Assembly: GCA_018676675.1 (NCBI GenBank)
Contig: JABHEG010000107.1
Span: 1 to 64,000 of the forward strand
Reading direction: 5' to 3'
Length of the DNA: 64,000 nt
DNA from: Lentisphaerota bacterium
GTDB taxonomy: Bacteria > Verrucomicrobiota > Lentisphaeria > Oligosphaerales > JABHEG01
Positions 53,289 to 62,100 of this stretch are shown piece by piece. Position numbers and translations under genes: made by a program. Every line of letters begins with the position of its first letter. Positions within the stretch are counted from its first letter, which is position 1. Under the pieces are notes generated by a model. The model searched no databases and was not told the origin of the DNA. It saw only the letters and a program-made list of their open reading frames with translations.

Positions 53289-53315
53289 TACGCCGCACGG
53301 CCCCCCGGGCGGCAT
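53289..53315. repeat. Second copy of a 27-bp GC-rich repeat
   Basis: The sequence starting TACGCCGCACGGCCCCCCGG at 53289 is also found at 43441-43467. The flanks (53316-53400) carry related GCCGTAC and GTACGCCGC motifs in both orientations. The repeat lies in the divergent gap upstream of two secreted-protein genes. Confidence 0.75.
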
Positions 53316-53564
53316 CTTCTCCTGGCGATCGGAGGCTTGCCCTGCTGGACAGAAGGGGCCGCTCGCCGTACATGAAGGGAGGGCTCGCCGTTGGTACGCC
53401 GCACCCCAGTCTCCGTGGACAACTTGTTCAGAATGAGCGCCAATGCAACCCGTTCTCCGGGTTCCTCGACGAGTGTGTATGGTGTTCGGACGCGTTGCGT
53501 TGTCCGCAGGAGCGGGTAATCTTGATGGCGGGAGTGAGTCGTGAACAACAGGAGTTGCCGCACC

Positions 53565-56321
53565 ATGCTTCAGCGATGTGCCATGCTGGTTACCCTCTTT
53601 GCATTGCCCTTTCACGCGTTGGCTCAGCCCGACCGCGAGCTCTGCACGTTTGTGTCGCCGGGAGGGCCATGGGGAATCTGGAAGAAGAACCTGAATCGAC
53701 GCTTCCCCGTTGAGAAGATCGTCAAGGATCTGGCGGAGATCGGGGTGACGGACATCTATTTCCCGGATCAGGTCGGACGGGGCGGGCCGTTCCTTCACCC
53801 AACCGCAGTGGAACATGCCAAGAGGCATGGCTATATGGGCAAACGCGACTTCCTTGAAGAAGTGTTGGTCGAGGGAGCCAAGTACGGGATGGATGTCTGG
53901 CTCATGTGGACGACTCCGGGCAAGGAGTACCCCGATACTGACATTCACGGTCTCAATGACCCGCGCATGATCACGCTGTATTGCGACCTTATCGACGAAG
54001 TCGGGCGTAACTACGGACACCACAAGAACCTGGTCGGCATGTACTGGCACGAGCTCGACTGTACCGAAGCCCCTGACACTCACGACGACGACGTTGCGGA
54101 GTTCGCGGCCTTCTGCCAAAAGCGATTCGGTGCAGCTTACCCGGGCGACGCCATGCCCAAGGTCGATCCTGAGGACGTGTGGTGGCGGCGCCATTTCCTG
54201 TACCGAATCCACGTCATGAACACCTTTGTCGCAAAGACAAAGGAGGTGGCTGAGAAGCATGACCTGCGGACCTCATTCTGCACCTACACAGCCGAGGCTT
54301 ATTCCGGCCAGGGCTGGCGCTGGGGGTACGACACTGTTGAGCTGGAGAAGCTGTGCGAGAAGCAGTGGTTCGCCGGCTATGCCGTGGAATCGCGGAAGGC
54401 CTACCAGGAGGTAAAGGGAGCCTGGATCGATTTCGGGCCAAGTTATAAGGGGCAGATCCTGTCGCGGAACTACTCCTATGCCATGCATGGCCGCCCGCTG
54501 AGCTACTTCGAATACCGCGGCCCCGTCTACGTCGAAGAGATGCGCAAGTACTACTCCGGCATCGAGCGATTCAACCGTACGTACGGGGACTTCTACACCG
54601 GCTACCGCGGCATGACGCAGCAGGAAGTCGATCTCTTCCTGGGAATGGACAACATCACGAACTGGACCGACCTCATGATGGCCTGGCAGGGGGGGACGAC
54701 TCCCGCCAAAGTGGCCGTGGCCGTGAATGTCACGCCGTTCATCATGAAGCATCCCGTGGCGACCGGGGTCCCATACAAGGAGCGTGTCAACGACCTGATG
54801 GTCGACATGACCCGGATCACGGATGTCGACGGCGTTCTGTTGGGGAGCCAGTTCAGCCTGTTGGCTGAGAACTTGAGGCGTTACGATGTGATCGTCGTCC
54901 CGCAGGACATGGGCGACGCGCTGACGCCCGCCACGGCCGAGAGTCTACGCTTGTATGTCAAAGCCGGTGGGGCACTGCTGGTGGTGGCGCCCCCGATCGG
55001 GACGGCACGTGATGATCTGACGGGAATGGTGGACCTCAGCGGCGAGTTTTGCGGGATCCGTTTCCAGGAGGCCGGCCTCCCCGGATACATGAGATTGGAG
55101 AGCGGTGTCTTTCCCGTTCCGGAGAAGAAGCGATGGGCAGGTGCTCGACAGCGGATCGAGGTCACGGATGCCGAGGTGCTGGTCCGGGACGCGATCACTG
55201 AACAGCCTGTCCTCACCAGGAAAGGCACGGTCTGGTTTTCTGCCCTGGGTTACAGCGCCGACCTGGCCGAGTATTTCCGTTCGATCATTCTGCGCATTGC
55301 CGCTCCGCCAGTGCTGCTGGAGGACAACTCGTCCGTGCGAATTCTGGAGGGTGTCCGCAAGGGCAATGCCGCTTGCTTCGCCTTGTGGGAAAAGGGGACG
55401 GCAAACCTCAAGTTGGACACGAAGGCTCTCGGTCTGCAAGGGCCTCGGTTTGAGGTCAAGGACATTGTCACCGGGGCAACACTCACAACCGGGGGGCACC
55501 GGGAGCTTCTGGCCGGCATCCCGATCGAGATCAAGTATCCCAACCAGCCACACATCGTCGCGGTTGGTTCAGCTCGGGATCTGAGCCAGTTCTCCGGAAT
55601 TTACGCGTCAGACGCCGTTTTCGAGGGGATGACCAAGCGCCGGACTCTGGAGAACCCGGAGGTCGTGATCAAGGTCCCGACTGAGCCGGGGCTGAAAGTA
55701 GGTGTGTACCATGGCTCATTCGGGGTGACAGCTATCATCAGCACCATTGCCGGCGAGAGTGCGTTCAATGCCTTTGCGCTGCCGCGGCTCGATGAGGGAG
55801 CTCTGGCCGCCTGTGATGTGGTGGTGATCTCGAAGACTGCGGCTCCGATCTACTTCAAAACAGCCACCGACCTTCTGCGGAAATGGGTGGAGGGAGGCGG
55901 TCGACTGTTGCTTGGCTTTGATGCGGTCGGCTATCGTGCCCACCCCCCCGTGTTCCCCGAACTGGGGCAGGGCTTCACCAACCCCAAAGGGGATGTGGTC
56001 ACCGTTGCTTCCGTGCATCCGGTGACTACGGGCCTTGCGGTTGGGGAGACCTTCGTCCATGGGTATGCTGACCATGTCCAGATGACCGCAGGGAAGGACG
56101 GAAGCGTCCTGGTCAATGACGAGTTCGGGAAGCCGGTGGTGATTGCGGGCTCCATCGGCAAGGGGCGCGTTGTCCTGCACGGCATGATCACCGGATATAC
56201 CTCGGTGAAGCGGGGCGATTTTGCCGGCGAAACGAAGGAGCCGGAGGGCGGCGAGCGAACCGTCTTCCTCAATGCGGTCACGTGGTTGGGGCAGGGGCTC
56301 GAGACGCGCAAGTCGGAGTGA
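53565..56321 (+). CDS. Large secreted TIM-barrel protein with GATase-like domains
   Basis: A 918-residue protein with a signal peptide (M-L-Q-R-C-A-M-L-V-T-L-F-A-L-P-F-H-A-L-A). A GTG at 53541 with GGGAG ahead is an alternative start. Residues about 30-400 resemble a glycoside hydrolase barrel (I-G-V-T-D-I-Y-F-P-D, V-G-M-Y-W-H-E-L, with acids in the expected positions). Then a beta-galactosidase-trimerisation/GATase-like domain: Y-D-V-I-V-V-P-Q-D-M-G near 440 and L-R-L-Y-V-K-A-G-G-A-L-L-V-V near 460. A second GATase-like copy near 740-800 reads C-D-V-V-V-I-S-K-T and V-E-G-G-G-R-L-L-L-G. The barrel plus GATase order recalls GH42-type enzymes. Substrate unknown. Confidence 0.65.
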   Translation: MLQRCAMLVTLFALPFHALAQPDRELCTFVSPGGPWGIWKKNLNRRFPVEKIVKDLAEIGVTDIYFPDQVGRGGPFLHPTAVEHAKRHGYMGKRDFLEEVLVEGAKYGMDVWLMWTTPGKEYPDTDIHGLNDPRMITLYCDLIDEVGRNYGHHKNLVGMYWHELDCTEAPDTHDDDVAEFAAFCQKRFGAAYPGDAMPKVDPEDVWWRRHFLYRIHVMNTFVAKTKEVAEKHDLRTSFCTYTAEAYSGQGWRWGYDTVELEKLCEKQWFAGYAVESRKAYQEVKGAWIDFGPSYKGQILSRNYSYAMHGRPLSYFEYRGPVYVEEMRKYYSGIERFNRTYGDFYTGYRGMTQQEVDLFLGMDNITNWTDLMMAWQGGTTPAKVAVAVNVTPFIMKHPVATGVPYKERVNDLMVDMTRITDVDGVLLGSQFSLLAENLRRYDVIVVPQDMGDALTPATAESLRLYVKAGGALLVVAPPIGTARDDLTGMVDLSGEFCGIRFQEAGLPGYMRLESGVFPVPEKKRWAGARQRIEVTDAEVLVRDAITEQPVLTRKGTVWFSALGYSADLAEYFRSIILRIAAPPVLLEDNSSVRILEGVRKGNAACFALWEKGTANLKLDTKALGLQGPRFEVKDIVTGATLTTGGHRELLAGIPIEIKYPNQPHIVAVGSARDLSQFSGIYASDAVFEGMTKRRTLENPEVVIKVPTEPGLKVGVYHGSFGVTAIISTIAGESAFNAFALPRLDEGALAACDVVVISKTAAPIYFKTATDLLRKWVEGGGRLLLGFDAVGYRAHPPVFPELGQGFTNPKGDVVTVASVHPVTTGLAVGETFVHGYADHVQMTAGKDGSVLVNDEFGKPVVIAGSIGKGRVVLHGMITGYTSVKRGDFAGETKEPEGGERTVFLNAVTWLGQGLETRKSE

Positions 56322-56437
56322 TTGGAGGCCGGATGAGGACTGAGCAGAGCGTTTCTGGAGGGCCGATGTTCCCGGCGTCTGTGCCCTCTGATGGCTATCT
56401 GGTAACCGATAGGCTGGTGGAGACGTTCTTGATTGGG

Positions 56438-56514
56438 CGTAGCGCCGCTCTCCGGGCGGCGGCTTTTCTCGCCATCACAGCCGTCAGGAACGCCGCCCGG
56501 AGAGCGGCGCTACG
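56438..56514. repeat. Perfect 24-bp inverted repeat with self-pairing arms
   Basis: The left arm (56438-56461, starting CGTAGCGCCGCTCTCCGG) is exactly complementary to 56491-56514. The loop is 29 bases. Each arm also folds alone (CGCCGC/GCGGCG around a short loop). It lies in the gap of 273 bp after the large secreted-protein gene, before the GATase-like gene. It may be a REP pair, or a terminator stem. Confidence 0.8.
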
Positions 56515-56594
56515 GTCAAGACAGGAACCCCAAAAACCTGCTTAACGGTACCCCCATCTGAGCTCCAGTTGGCGACCTGGAGAAAGGAAGACCA

Positions 56595-57371
56595 GTGACA
56601 CGTGTTGGCTTGGCTCTGTGGCTACTCGTCCTTGCGCTCTGCGTGCGCGGTTGGGGTGGTGAACGCTGGAACCACGAGGTGGCCGTGGTGGACTATTACG
56701 CCAAGTACACGTGGAAGCCCCCTGACAAGACCGGACGACGCGTGGTCAAGGCGTGTTTTGATGCCGTTCAGGCGCTGGGGCTCAAGCCGGAGTGGGTCGA
56801 TCCGGATATTTTCCTGCCCTCTCGGATCGCCGAATCTCGACAGTTTAAACGCATCGTCATCCCGCCCCATGCCGAGTGGTTCAGTCAGACGATGCATGAA
56901 GGTATGAATGACTACGTCCTCAGTGGAGGGTTGCTCATCACGAATGCCTCGTGCGTGCTGCTCGATGCTAATGACAACTACATGGTTGATCCGGACGACC
57001 GGATGACCGACTATCCGCGCAAGCACTTCCTCGGCGTGCTTGGGCACAGCGGGGCATCCATCGAACGGCTGAAGGTCCTGCATGCCTGTCCGTTGACCAA
57101 CGGAGTTTCTCTGGGGGAGTGGCTGGATTTCGAGCGTCCCCCCTCAGGACGGAAGACGAAGACAACGGGGGCGACGGTTGTCATCACCTCGACCTTCGTC
57201 GCACGTGAGCACCGTGGGGAGCAGCCTCTTCTGACATTCAAACACAGCGGCAGAGGAGCGTGCGTCTACCTGGTTCCGCCCATTGCTGCTGATGCCGGAC
57301 CCCCTTTCCCCCGGCTCGTGGAGAATCTCTTCTCCGGCGCCGTTCTTGAGTGGCTCTGCCTGCAGGAGTGA
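56595..57371 (+). CDS. Secreted GATase-like protein
   Basis: A 258-residue protein starting GTG at 56595, with AAAGGAAG ahead. The first 20 residues form a signal peptide (L-A-L-W-L-L-V-L-A-L-C-V-R-G-W-G). The body has alternating strands and helices with V-K-A-C-F-D-A-V-Q-A-L-G-L, I-V-I-P-P-H-A-E-W, Y-V-L-S-G-G-L-L-I-T-N-A-S-C and R-G-A-C-V-Y-L-V-P-P. This is the class I glutamine amidotransferase-like fold found as a domain in the upstream protein; the C in the nucleophile region is followed by V-L-L. No catalytic triad is clear. It faces the DUF1573 gene across element D. Confidence 0.55.
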   Translation: MTRVGLALWLLVLALCVRGWGGERWNHEVAVVDYYAKYTWKPPDKTGRRVVKACFDAVQALGLKPEWVDPDIFLPSRIAESRQFKRIVIPPHAEWFSQTMHEGMNDYVLSGGLLITNASCVLLDANDNYMVDPDDRMTDYPRKHFLGVLGHSGASIERLKVLHACPLTNGVSLGEWLDFERPPSGRKTKTTGATVVITSTFVAREHRGEQPLLTFKHSGRGACVYLVPPIAADAGPPFPRLVENLFSGAVLEWLCLQE

Positions 57372-57420
57372 TCGTTTGCCCCGCTGCCACAAGGACGGTG
57401 GAGGTGGCCCCTCAGCGCTG

Positions 57421-57551
57421 AATGCCGCTGAGATGAGCCGCGGGAGATGTTCCCGGGAAGAGGTCGCCGGATGGCACCGCCTCCCACATTGTGTGCTCTG
57501 CTAACGTGGGAGGGGCTGCCATGCCCCGATTGCCCTTATCTGAGTGTCATC
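57421..57551. repeat. Palindromic intergenic element, copy D (complete)
   Basis: A 131-bp copy. Outer arms AATGCCGCTGAGATGAG (57421-57437) and CTTATCTGAGTGTCATC (57535-57551) pair at 12 of 17 positions and differ from those of the other copies. The core is the same: AGGTCGCCGGATGGCACCG, CCTCCCAC, loop, GTGGGAGG, GGCTGCCATGCCCCGATTG. It fills the convergent gap between the GATase-like and DUF1573 genes. Confidence 0.75.
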
Positions 57552-57556
57552 CCGCC

Positions 57557-58309
57557 CTAATGCTGGTGCGAGTGCTCCCGCTTTGGCGGTCTGCTGCGCC
57601 CCTGCCCCTGCCCCCGCGTCGACTCACCTGAAACCTTGATGGTGAGGGGGCGACACCCCTCTGGCGAGGCGATCGGGATGGTTACTTCATGGGAGAAATG
57701 CCCCGGCATGGGCGGCGGGGTGAACGTGATCTGTAACGGGATGTTGTAGGGAACGTTGGCTGTTCCCGAGACTGGAGACAGTTCGGCCGTCAGACCGTCG
57801 GCCGCGGGAGGAATCTCCGGCTTCCCGAGCTTCACACCGCGCTCGTGGACGCGGAGACGGAGAGGGTGCTTAACCGGCACTCCCAGGGGGATGTGGCCGA
57901 GGCGGATGCTCTTCTTCGGCAGGATCTCGACCGTTGGGATCGCCTCCCCGGACACACGCAGCCGCGTGGCCTTCCGGGCGGGATCCGAGGAGTGAAGGTA
58001 GACGGTTTTCCGGAAACGATGGGATACCGATTCGGGTATGAGTTCCGCGGTCACTACGGCCTGGCCGGAGGGAGGGAGGGTTGTTCGGCTGATGGTAACA
58101 GTGAAGCATCCACACGTTTGGCGAATGCGCCGGATGGTCAGATCGGCATCTCCAGCATTCCGGACCCGGAACGTTGCCGTACGCTTCTTCCGAGCCGGGA
58201 AGCTTCCCAACTCGACTTCCGCCTGCCCCATCACGACCAGCTTCGGGCCGCCCGAAGCGCAGGCACAGGCCAGCAGCAAAAACCAGGCACTTGCCGTTCG
58301 ATACAACAC
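57557..58309 (-). CDS. DUF1573-containing exported protein
   Basis: A 250-residue protein with a signal peptide; L-L-L-A-C-A-C could also be a lipobox. The DUF1573 motif is seen: E-V-E-L-G-S-F-P, then F-R-V-R-N-A-G-D-A-D-L-T-I and the diagnostic T-C-G-C-F-T-V (cysteines). The remaining strands are Ig-like, with a second beta-sandwich towards residue 220 and a basic, His-rich tail (R-P-P-K-R-E-H-S-H-Q-H). Family function is unknown, but members are common in PVC and Bacteroidota envelopes. It ends 5 bp from element D. Confidence 0.82.
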   Translation of the reverse strand: MLYRTASAWFLLLACACASGGPKLVVMGQAEVELGSFPARKKRTATFRVRNAGDADLTIRRIRQTCGCFTVTISRTTLPPSGQAVVTAELIPESVSHRFRKTVYLHSSDPARKATRLRVSGEAIPTVEILPKKSIRLGHIPLGVPVKHPLRLRVHERGVKLGKPEIPPAADGLTAELSPVSGTANVPYNIPLQITFTPPPMPGHFSHEVTIPIASPEGCRPLTIKVSGESTRGQGQGRSRPPKREHSHQH

Positions 58310-58328
58310 ACTGCTACCTCCAGACTTT

Positions 58329-58583
58329 CTAGTAGTGATAGCGAGCCTGAGCGACCAGGAGCTGGTCCCCCTCTACGGCGTAGACGAGGCGATGCTCATC
58401 CGTGATTCGCCGAGACCAGAATCCTGCGAGATCATGCTTCAGGGGCTCCGGTTTTCCGAGCCCAGCAAACGGGTGACGCTTGATGTCGTCAATCAGCCGT
58501 ATGATTCGCTTGGCAGGCTTGCGGTCGTGAGTGACCCAGCATGTGAGGTCATCCCAAGCTCGATCTGCGAAAACGACCCTCAT
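58329..58583 (-). CDS. yoeB: YoeB-type toxin (mRNA interferase)
   Basis: An 84-residue toxin, the same length as E. coli YoeB and with the key residues at the same positions: E46, R65 and the terminal H83-Y84 in A-R-Y-H-Y. L-K-H-D-L-A-G-F-W-S-R-R-I-T-D-E-H-R-L-V-Y is the Txe/YoeB signature. It cleaves mRNA on the ribosome. Its start overlaps the antitoxin stop by 4 bp (ATGA), giving translational coupling, and all known catalytic residues are intact, so it should be active. Confidence 0.95.
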   Translation of the reverse strand: MRVVFADRAWDDLTCWVTHDRKPAKRIIRLIDDIKRHPFAGLGKPEPLKHDLAGFWSRRITDEHRLVYAVEGDQLLVAQARYHY

Positions 58584-58837
58584 GCGAGCTCCGGAAGCTG
58601 ACGTTCCGTTCCCCCACCGGTACGCAGTTGCTCTACCGCCTCCCGAAGGCGTAGAGCATTCCTCGGACTACGGAGAAGGTAGGCGGTTTCCTCAAGAGAT
58701 TCGTAGTCCTCCAGAGACATCATGACGACAGCCTGGTCCCGTCGCCGTGTGATCACAACAGCATCATGGTCATCACAGACCTGTTGCATGGTCTGAGCAA
58801 GATTTTCACGAGCAGCAGTATAGGTTAATGTCTTCAT
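58580..58837 (-). CDS. yefM: YefM/Phd-type antitoxin
   Basis: An 85-residue antitoxin opening M-K-T-L-T-Y-T-A-A-R-E-N-L, with the V-I-T-R-R-R-D-Q-A-V-V-M-M-S-L-E-D-Y-E-S-L-E-E-T block diagnostic of YefM. The N-terminal half binds DNA and the C-terminus wraps the toxin. It is first in the operon, upstream of yoeB, as usual. There is no Shine-Dalgarno sequence; a likely -10 (TATGTT) lies only 6 bases before the ATG, so a leaderless mRNA is possible. The complex likely represses its own promoter. Confidence 0.94.
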   Translation of the reverse strand: MKTLTYTAARENLAQTMQQVCDDHDAVVITRRRDQAVVMMSLEDYESLEETAYLLRSPRNALRLREAVEQLRTGGGTERQLPELA

Positions 58838-58850
58838 ATGGACAACATAC

Positions 58851-58856
58851 TGTACA
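58851..58856. promoter_or_regulatory. TGTACA operator core upstream of yefM
   Basis: TGTACA, the core hexamer of the E. coli YefM operator, is centred about 16 bp upstream of the yefM start, between the candidate -35 (TTGCGG) and -10 (TATGTT). Binding here would block the promoter. Confidence 0.5.
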
Positions 58857-58978
58857 TGTCATGTCTCCGCAAGCACACTTTTGCGGTGAACACTATGCTC
58901 TGCAGCCGATGACAGGAGGTCTGCCAGCGAGGTGCTGGTTCTGCTCCGAACCACTCTTGGTCAATCTGATGTGGGGAT

Positions 58979-59042
58979 CGGGCAGGGGCAAGGGCAGGGG
59001 CACGGCCACGGGCACGGCCACGGGCAGGGGCACGGGCAGGGA
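58979..59042. repeat. Low-complexity hexamer-like repeat
   Basis: About 64 bases made almost only of GGGCAG, GGGCAC and GGCCAC units. It lies in the 357-bp gap between yefM and the secreted DUF4838 gene. On the minus strand it would read Pro/Leu/Val/Ala repeats, but no gene contains it. It probably arose by slippage. Confidence 0.7.
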
Positions 59043-59094
59043 AGCAACTGGGATTGGGCCAGGTGGTGACCTGGCATCGCCGTCTTGGGGCGGG

Positions 59095-59182
59095 GCAGTG
59101 CTATTGACTTCCTCCTGCCACTGCATTGGCGAAGAGGTCGCCGGATGGCACCGCCTCCCACATTGTGCGCTCTGCTAACGTA
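59095..59182. repeat. Palindromic intergenic element, copy E (truncated)
   Basis: The left end TGCTATTGACTTCC and the core AGGTCGCCGGATGGCACCG and CCTCCCAC match copy B, but the sequence departs from the family right after GCTAACGT (about 59182), losing the second stem arm. The break lies 13 bp from the 3' end of the DUF4838 gene. Confidence 0.65.
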
Positions 59183-59194
59183 AAGGTGGGTGGG

Positions 59195-62100
59195 TCAGCG
59201 CTCCATCACTTTGAGCTCGTCCACTTCGAAGGTGAAGTCGGCGTTCGGCAGTACCTTCAGCGCGAAGAAACAGTAGGCCAGGTTGGCCAATTCGCCTCCT
59301 CCGTCGTCGGGCTTGTCCCCGATCCCGACCACCCACCCGGCGTCCTCATAGTTGGCCGGACGGTAGATCCAGTGGCTGACCCGGTTCTTGTTGCCTTTGT
59401 CGCCGGCGTGGGCCCGGATGCGCAGAAGCCCCGGGCCCTTGAAGCGGAAGCGCCATTTCAGGCTGACCGGCGCATCAAGGCTGCCCACCCGCGGGCGGTG
59501 TTTGGGGATCATGAAGATGTTGATCTCCGTGCCTTTGCCCTGATTCTCCTCTGATTTCAGTCCATCTGACGTCACGTGCAGGGCGAGTCGTCCATCGGTG
59601 ACCGTGGGCGTGACCTGGATGTCGTCACGTGGGATCGCGACTTGCCAGTGCTCAGTGAATTGCTCGAAATCGGCTTCCCAAACGGTCTTGGCGGGGAAGT
59701 CCATCCTCGCGAAGCGTGAGGTGTTGTGCGCGGAGGCAAGGGTCGGCGACCAGGCGTGGAGGGCTTCACCGGGGCGGGCGTCGCGTTTGCGGTTCCGGTA
59801 GACATTGACGAACCAGTGTGTACCCGGCGTCGGAGGAATCGCATTGAGTGAGGTGTAAGGTATGGCCAACTCGATGGTGTAACCGTCGTCTGTCTGGCGC
59901 GCGACGTGGCGGCAATCGACCGTGACTTTGGGGTCTACACGTTCGGCATCAAGCGCCTTGTAGCTGTCGTAGATGTTGCCATTGGCATCCAAGATCAGCT
60001 GATGGTACTGGTCCGTGGTGTTCAACCCCGCTGCTTCGATGCCCGGCTGGTTCGCGCACAGGAACACTTCGATCGAGTCGTGCCGCCAGAGCGGGAAATC
60101 CCGTGGGCTTCCGGGGGGGGCGGCGTTCACAGCTCCGGTCTCGAACGCTCGAACCGCCAGGTACAGGTTCTCCGCGTCGTGCGCCATGCGGAGTTCGGTC
60201 TTCACCGACACGGCATCCCCATTGGTGTTGTTGCGCAGCAGGATCGGAGCCTGGCCTTCCCAATCCGCCAGTGCCCCATCAACGGTTGGCGTGGAACGCG
60301 GGCAATCACCCGTGGTCATGTTCCCGCCGTCCAGCAGTTCGCCCTGGATGAGGAAGGGCTGGATTCCCTGGGCAAGCCAGCGTGTTCGGGCTTTGTAGAC
60401 GGTGTTGTCCGTGGTTTGCTGTTCGGCCTTTGCCAGCAGGGCCTTCAGAGACATGCGGACCTCGCGCGGGTAGGCGTCCCGGTAATAGCGCGACCATTTG
60501 AGCTCACCGTGGGGGTTCCGCAGTTCCTCATCTGTGAGGTCGTCCCACGTCCTGCCTTCCCAACGCTCGATGATCGTGTGGTAGTACGTCGCGACCTCAG
60601 GAGCGGCCGGCCCGAACATAACTCGGCAGTATTCCGCCAGCATCGCGTCGACGTCAATATCCGGATTCCACATCAGTTTGTGGTAGAGGTATGTGACGAC
60701 ACCGTCCAGGGCAAAGGATGAGGTCTGATGCCCGTTTAGGTAGGCCCCCGACGACCGGCCGCGCAGCCACTGGGCATATTTCTTGAGAGCGTGTGGCACG
60801 AGGTAAGGGGCGTTCATCCGGTTGCTGATGCGCGGACGGTGCGGATAGTGCGACCACAGCGGCACCGGTGCCCCGGCGAGCGCCATTTTCTCCCCCAGAT
60901 CATGGGTCACCCGGTCCCAGTAGACCTGCTCTTTGAGGTATGCTTCCCGGGTCTCGACGATCATGAACGTGACGTTGTTGGGCAGCTTGATGTCCCCAGG
61001 GCCATCCGCCCACCGGCTGTAGAACGAGCTGACCAGCGTCTTTCCGGGCCACCGTTCCTGAATCGCCCGTGCGAGTTTGGCCGTGTATCCCCAGATCAGG
61101 GGGGAGAGCATACTGCCGTATGAGCCGTCGGGATTGGTTAAGGCCAGGCATCCCTCGCAGTGGCATCCTCGGAAGCCGTCGTTTGGCCACCAATAGATGT
61201 ACTTGTCATTCGGCGGGGAGTTCGCGAACTTCTTGCGCCCCTCGCCTGTCTTGTAGTAGTGGTCAATGGCGTCAAGGTGTTCCTGGAACGCGGCCTCGTC
61301 AGTGTAGCAACGCTGAGCGGCGAGTTTGCCGCGTTTGCCGATCATGCGCGAGCCGTCCTCACGCAGAGCGAACCACTCCGGATGCTCTTCTGCGTAGAAC
61401 GTGTGCCAGTATCCGTCCGTGTGACCGCTCTTGAGCGCGTAGTAGTCGGCTGTGCGCAGGGCGATCATCCAGGCCACGCCCTGTTTCCTGGTGTAACCCA
61501 GCAGTTCGTGGTCCATGGTCAGGTAGTTGCCATAGGATGACAGCCTTTGCTCGAAGGCCGGCCCGTCGGTATAGGTCACCTGCGGAACAACCAGAGCGCA
61601 CCCGTTCAGGAACGGGATGTGGACCCCGAGGTCGCCAGGCATGTAGAAGCGCACCCCGACGAAGCGTTCCAGGAAATCGATCGCCGCGAAGAATGTCCCT
61701 CTGCTCTGTCGGCGGCTCGTCATGCGGAGCGCATCAGCAGGCTTGCCCGGCTTGTCTGAGATGTCTCGCCCAATGAGGGCGATGCTGCCCTCAGCGGCTC
61801 GGACGAGGAAGCGTTCCGGCTGCAGAGCCCGGGCCTGTGCCAGCAATTCCTCGCCTTCCGGTTGGGTACACGGCCCCACAAAGATCCCACCGATCGGGGC
61901 GGTCGTGTCTTCCACGATCTGGAATGCTGTCCCGGTGGCCGCATCGAGGTACTGTTTCAGGAAGTTGGCGACGGCACGGCAGTACTTCGCACTGGGCTTT
62001 CCTCTGGCGGGAACGACAATCGGGAGTGCCTCCCCATTTGCCTCGCAGACGGAGAACAGGGTACCCCCCAGGTCGGTCATGGTCACCGGCCCGATTCCCT

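Noticed and set aside
51433..53436. A 667-codon plus-strand frame over the barrel-protein gene
   Set aside because: The minus-strand frame has a signal peptide, GGAG site and structured domain pattern; the plus frame does not.
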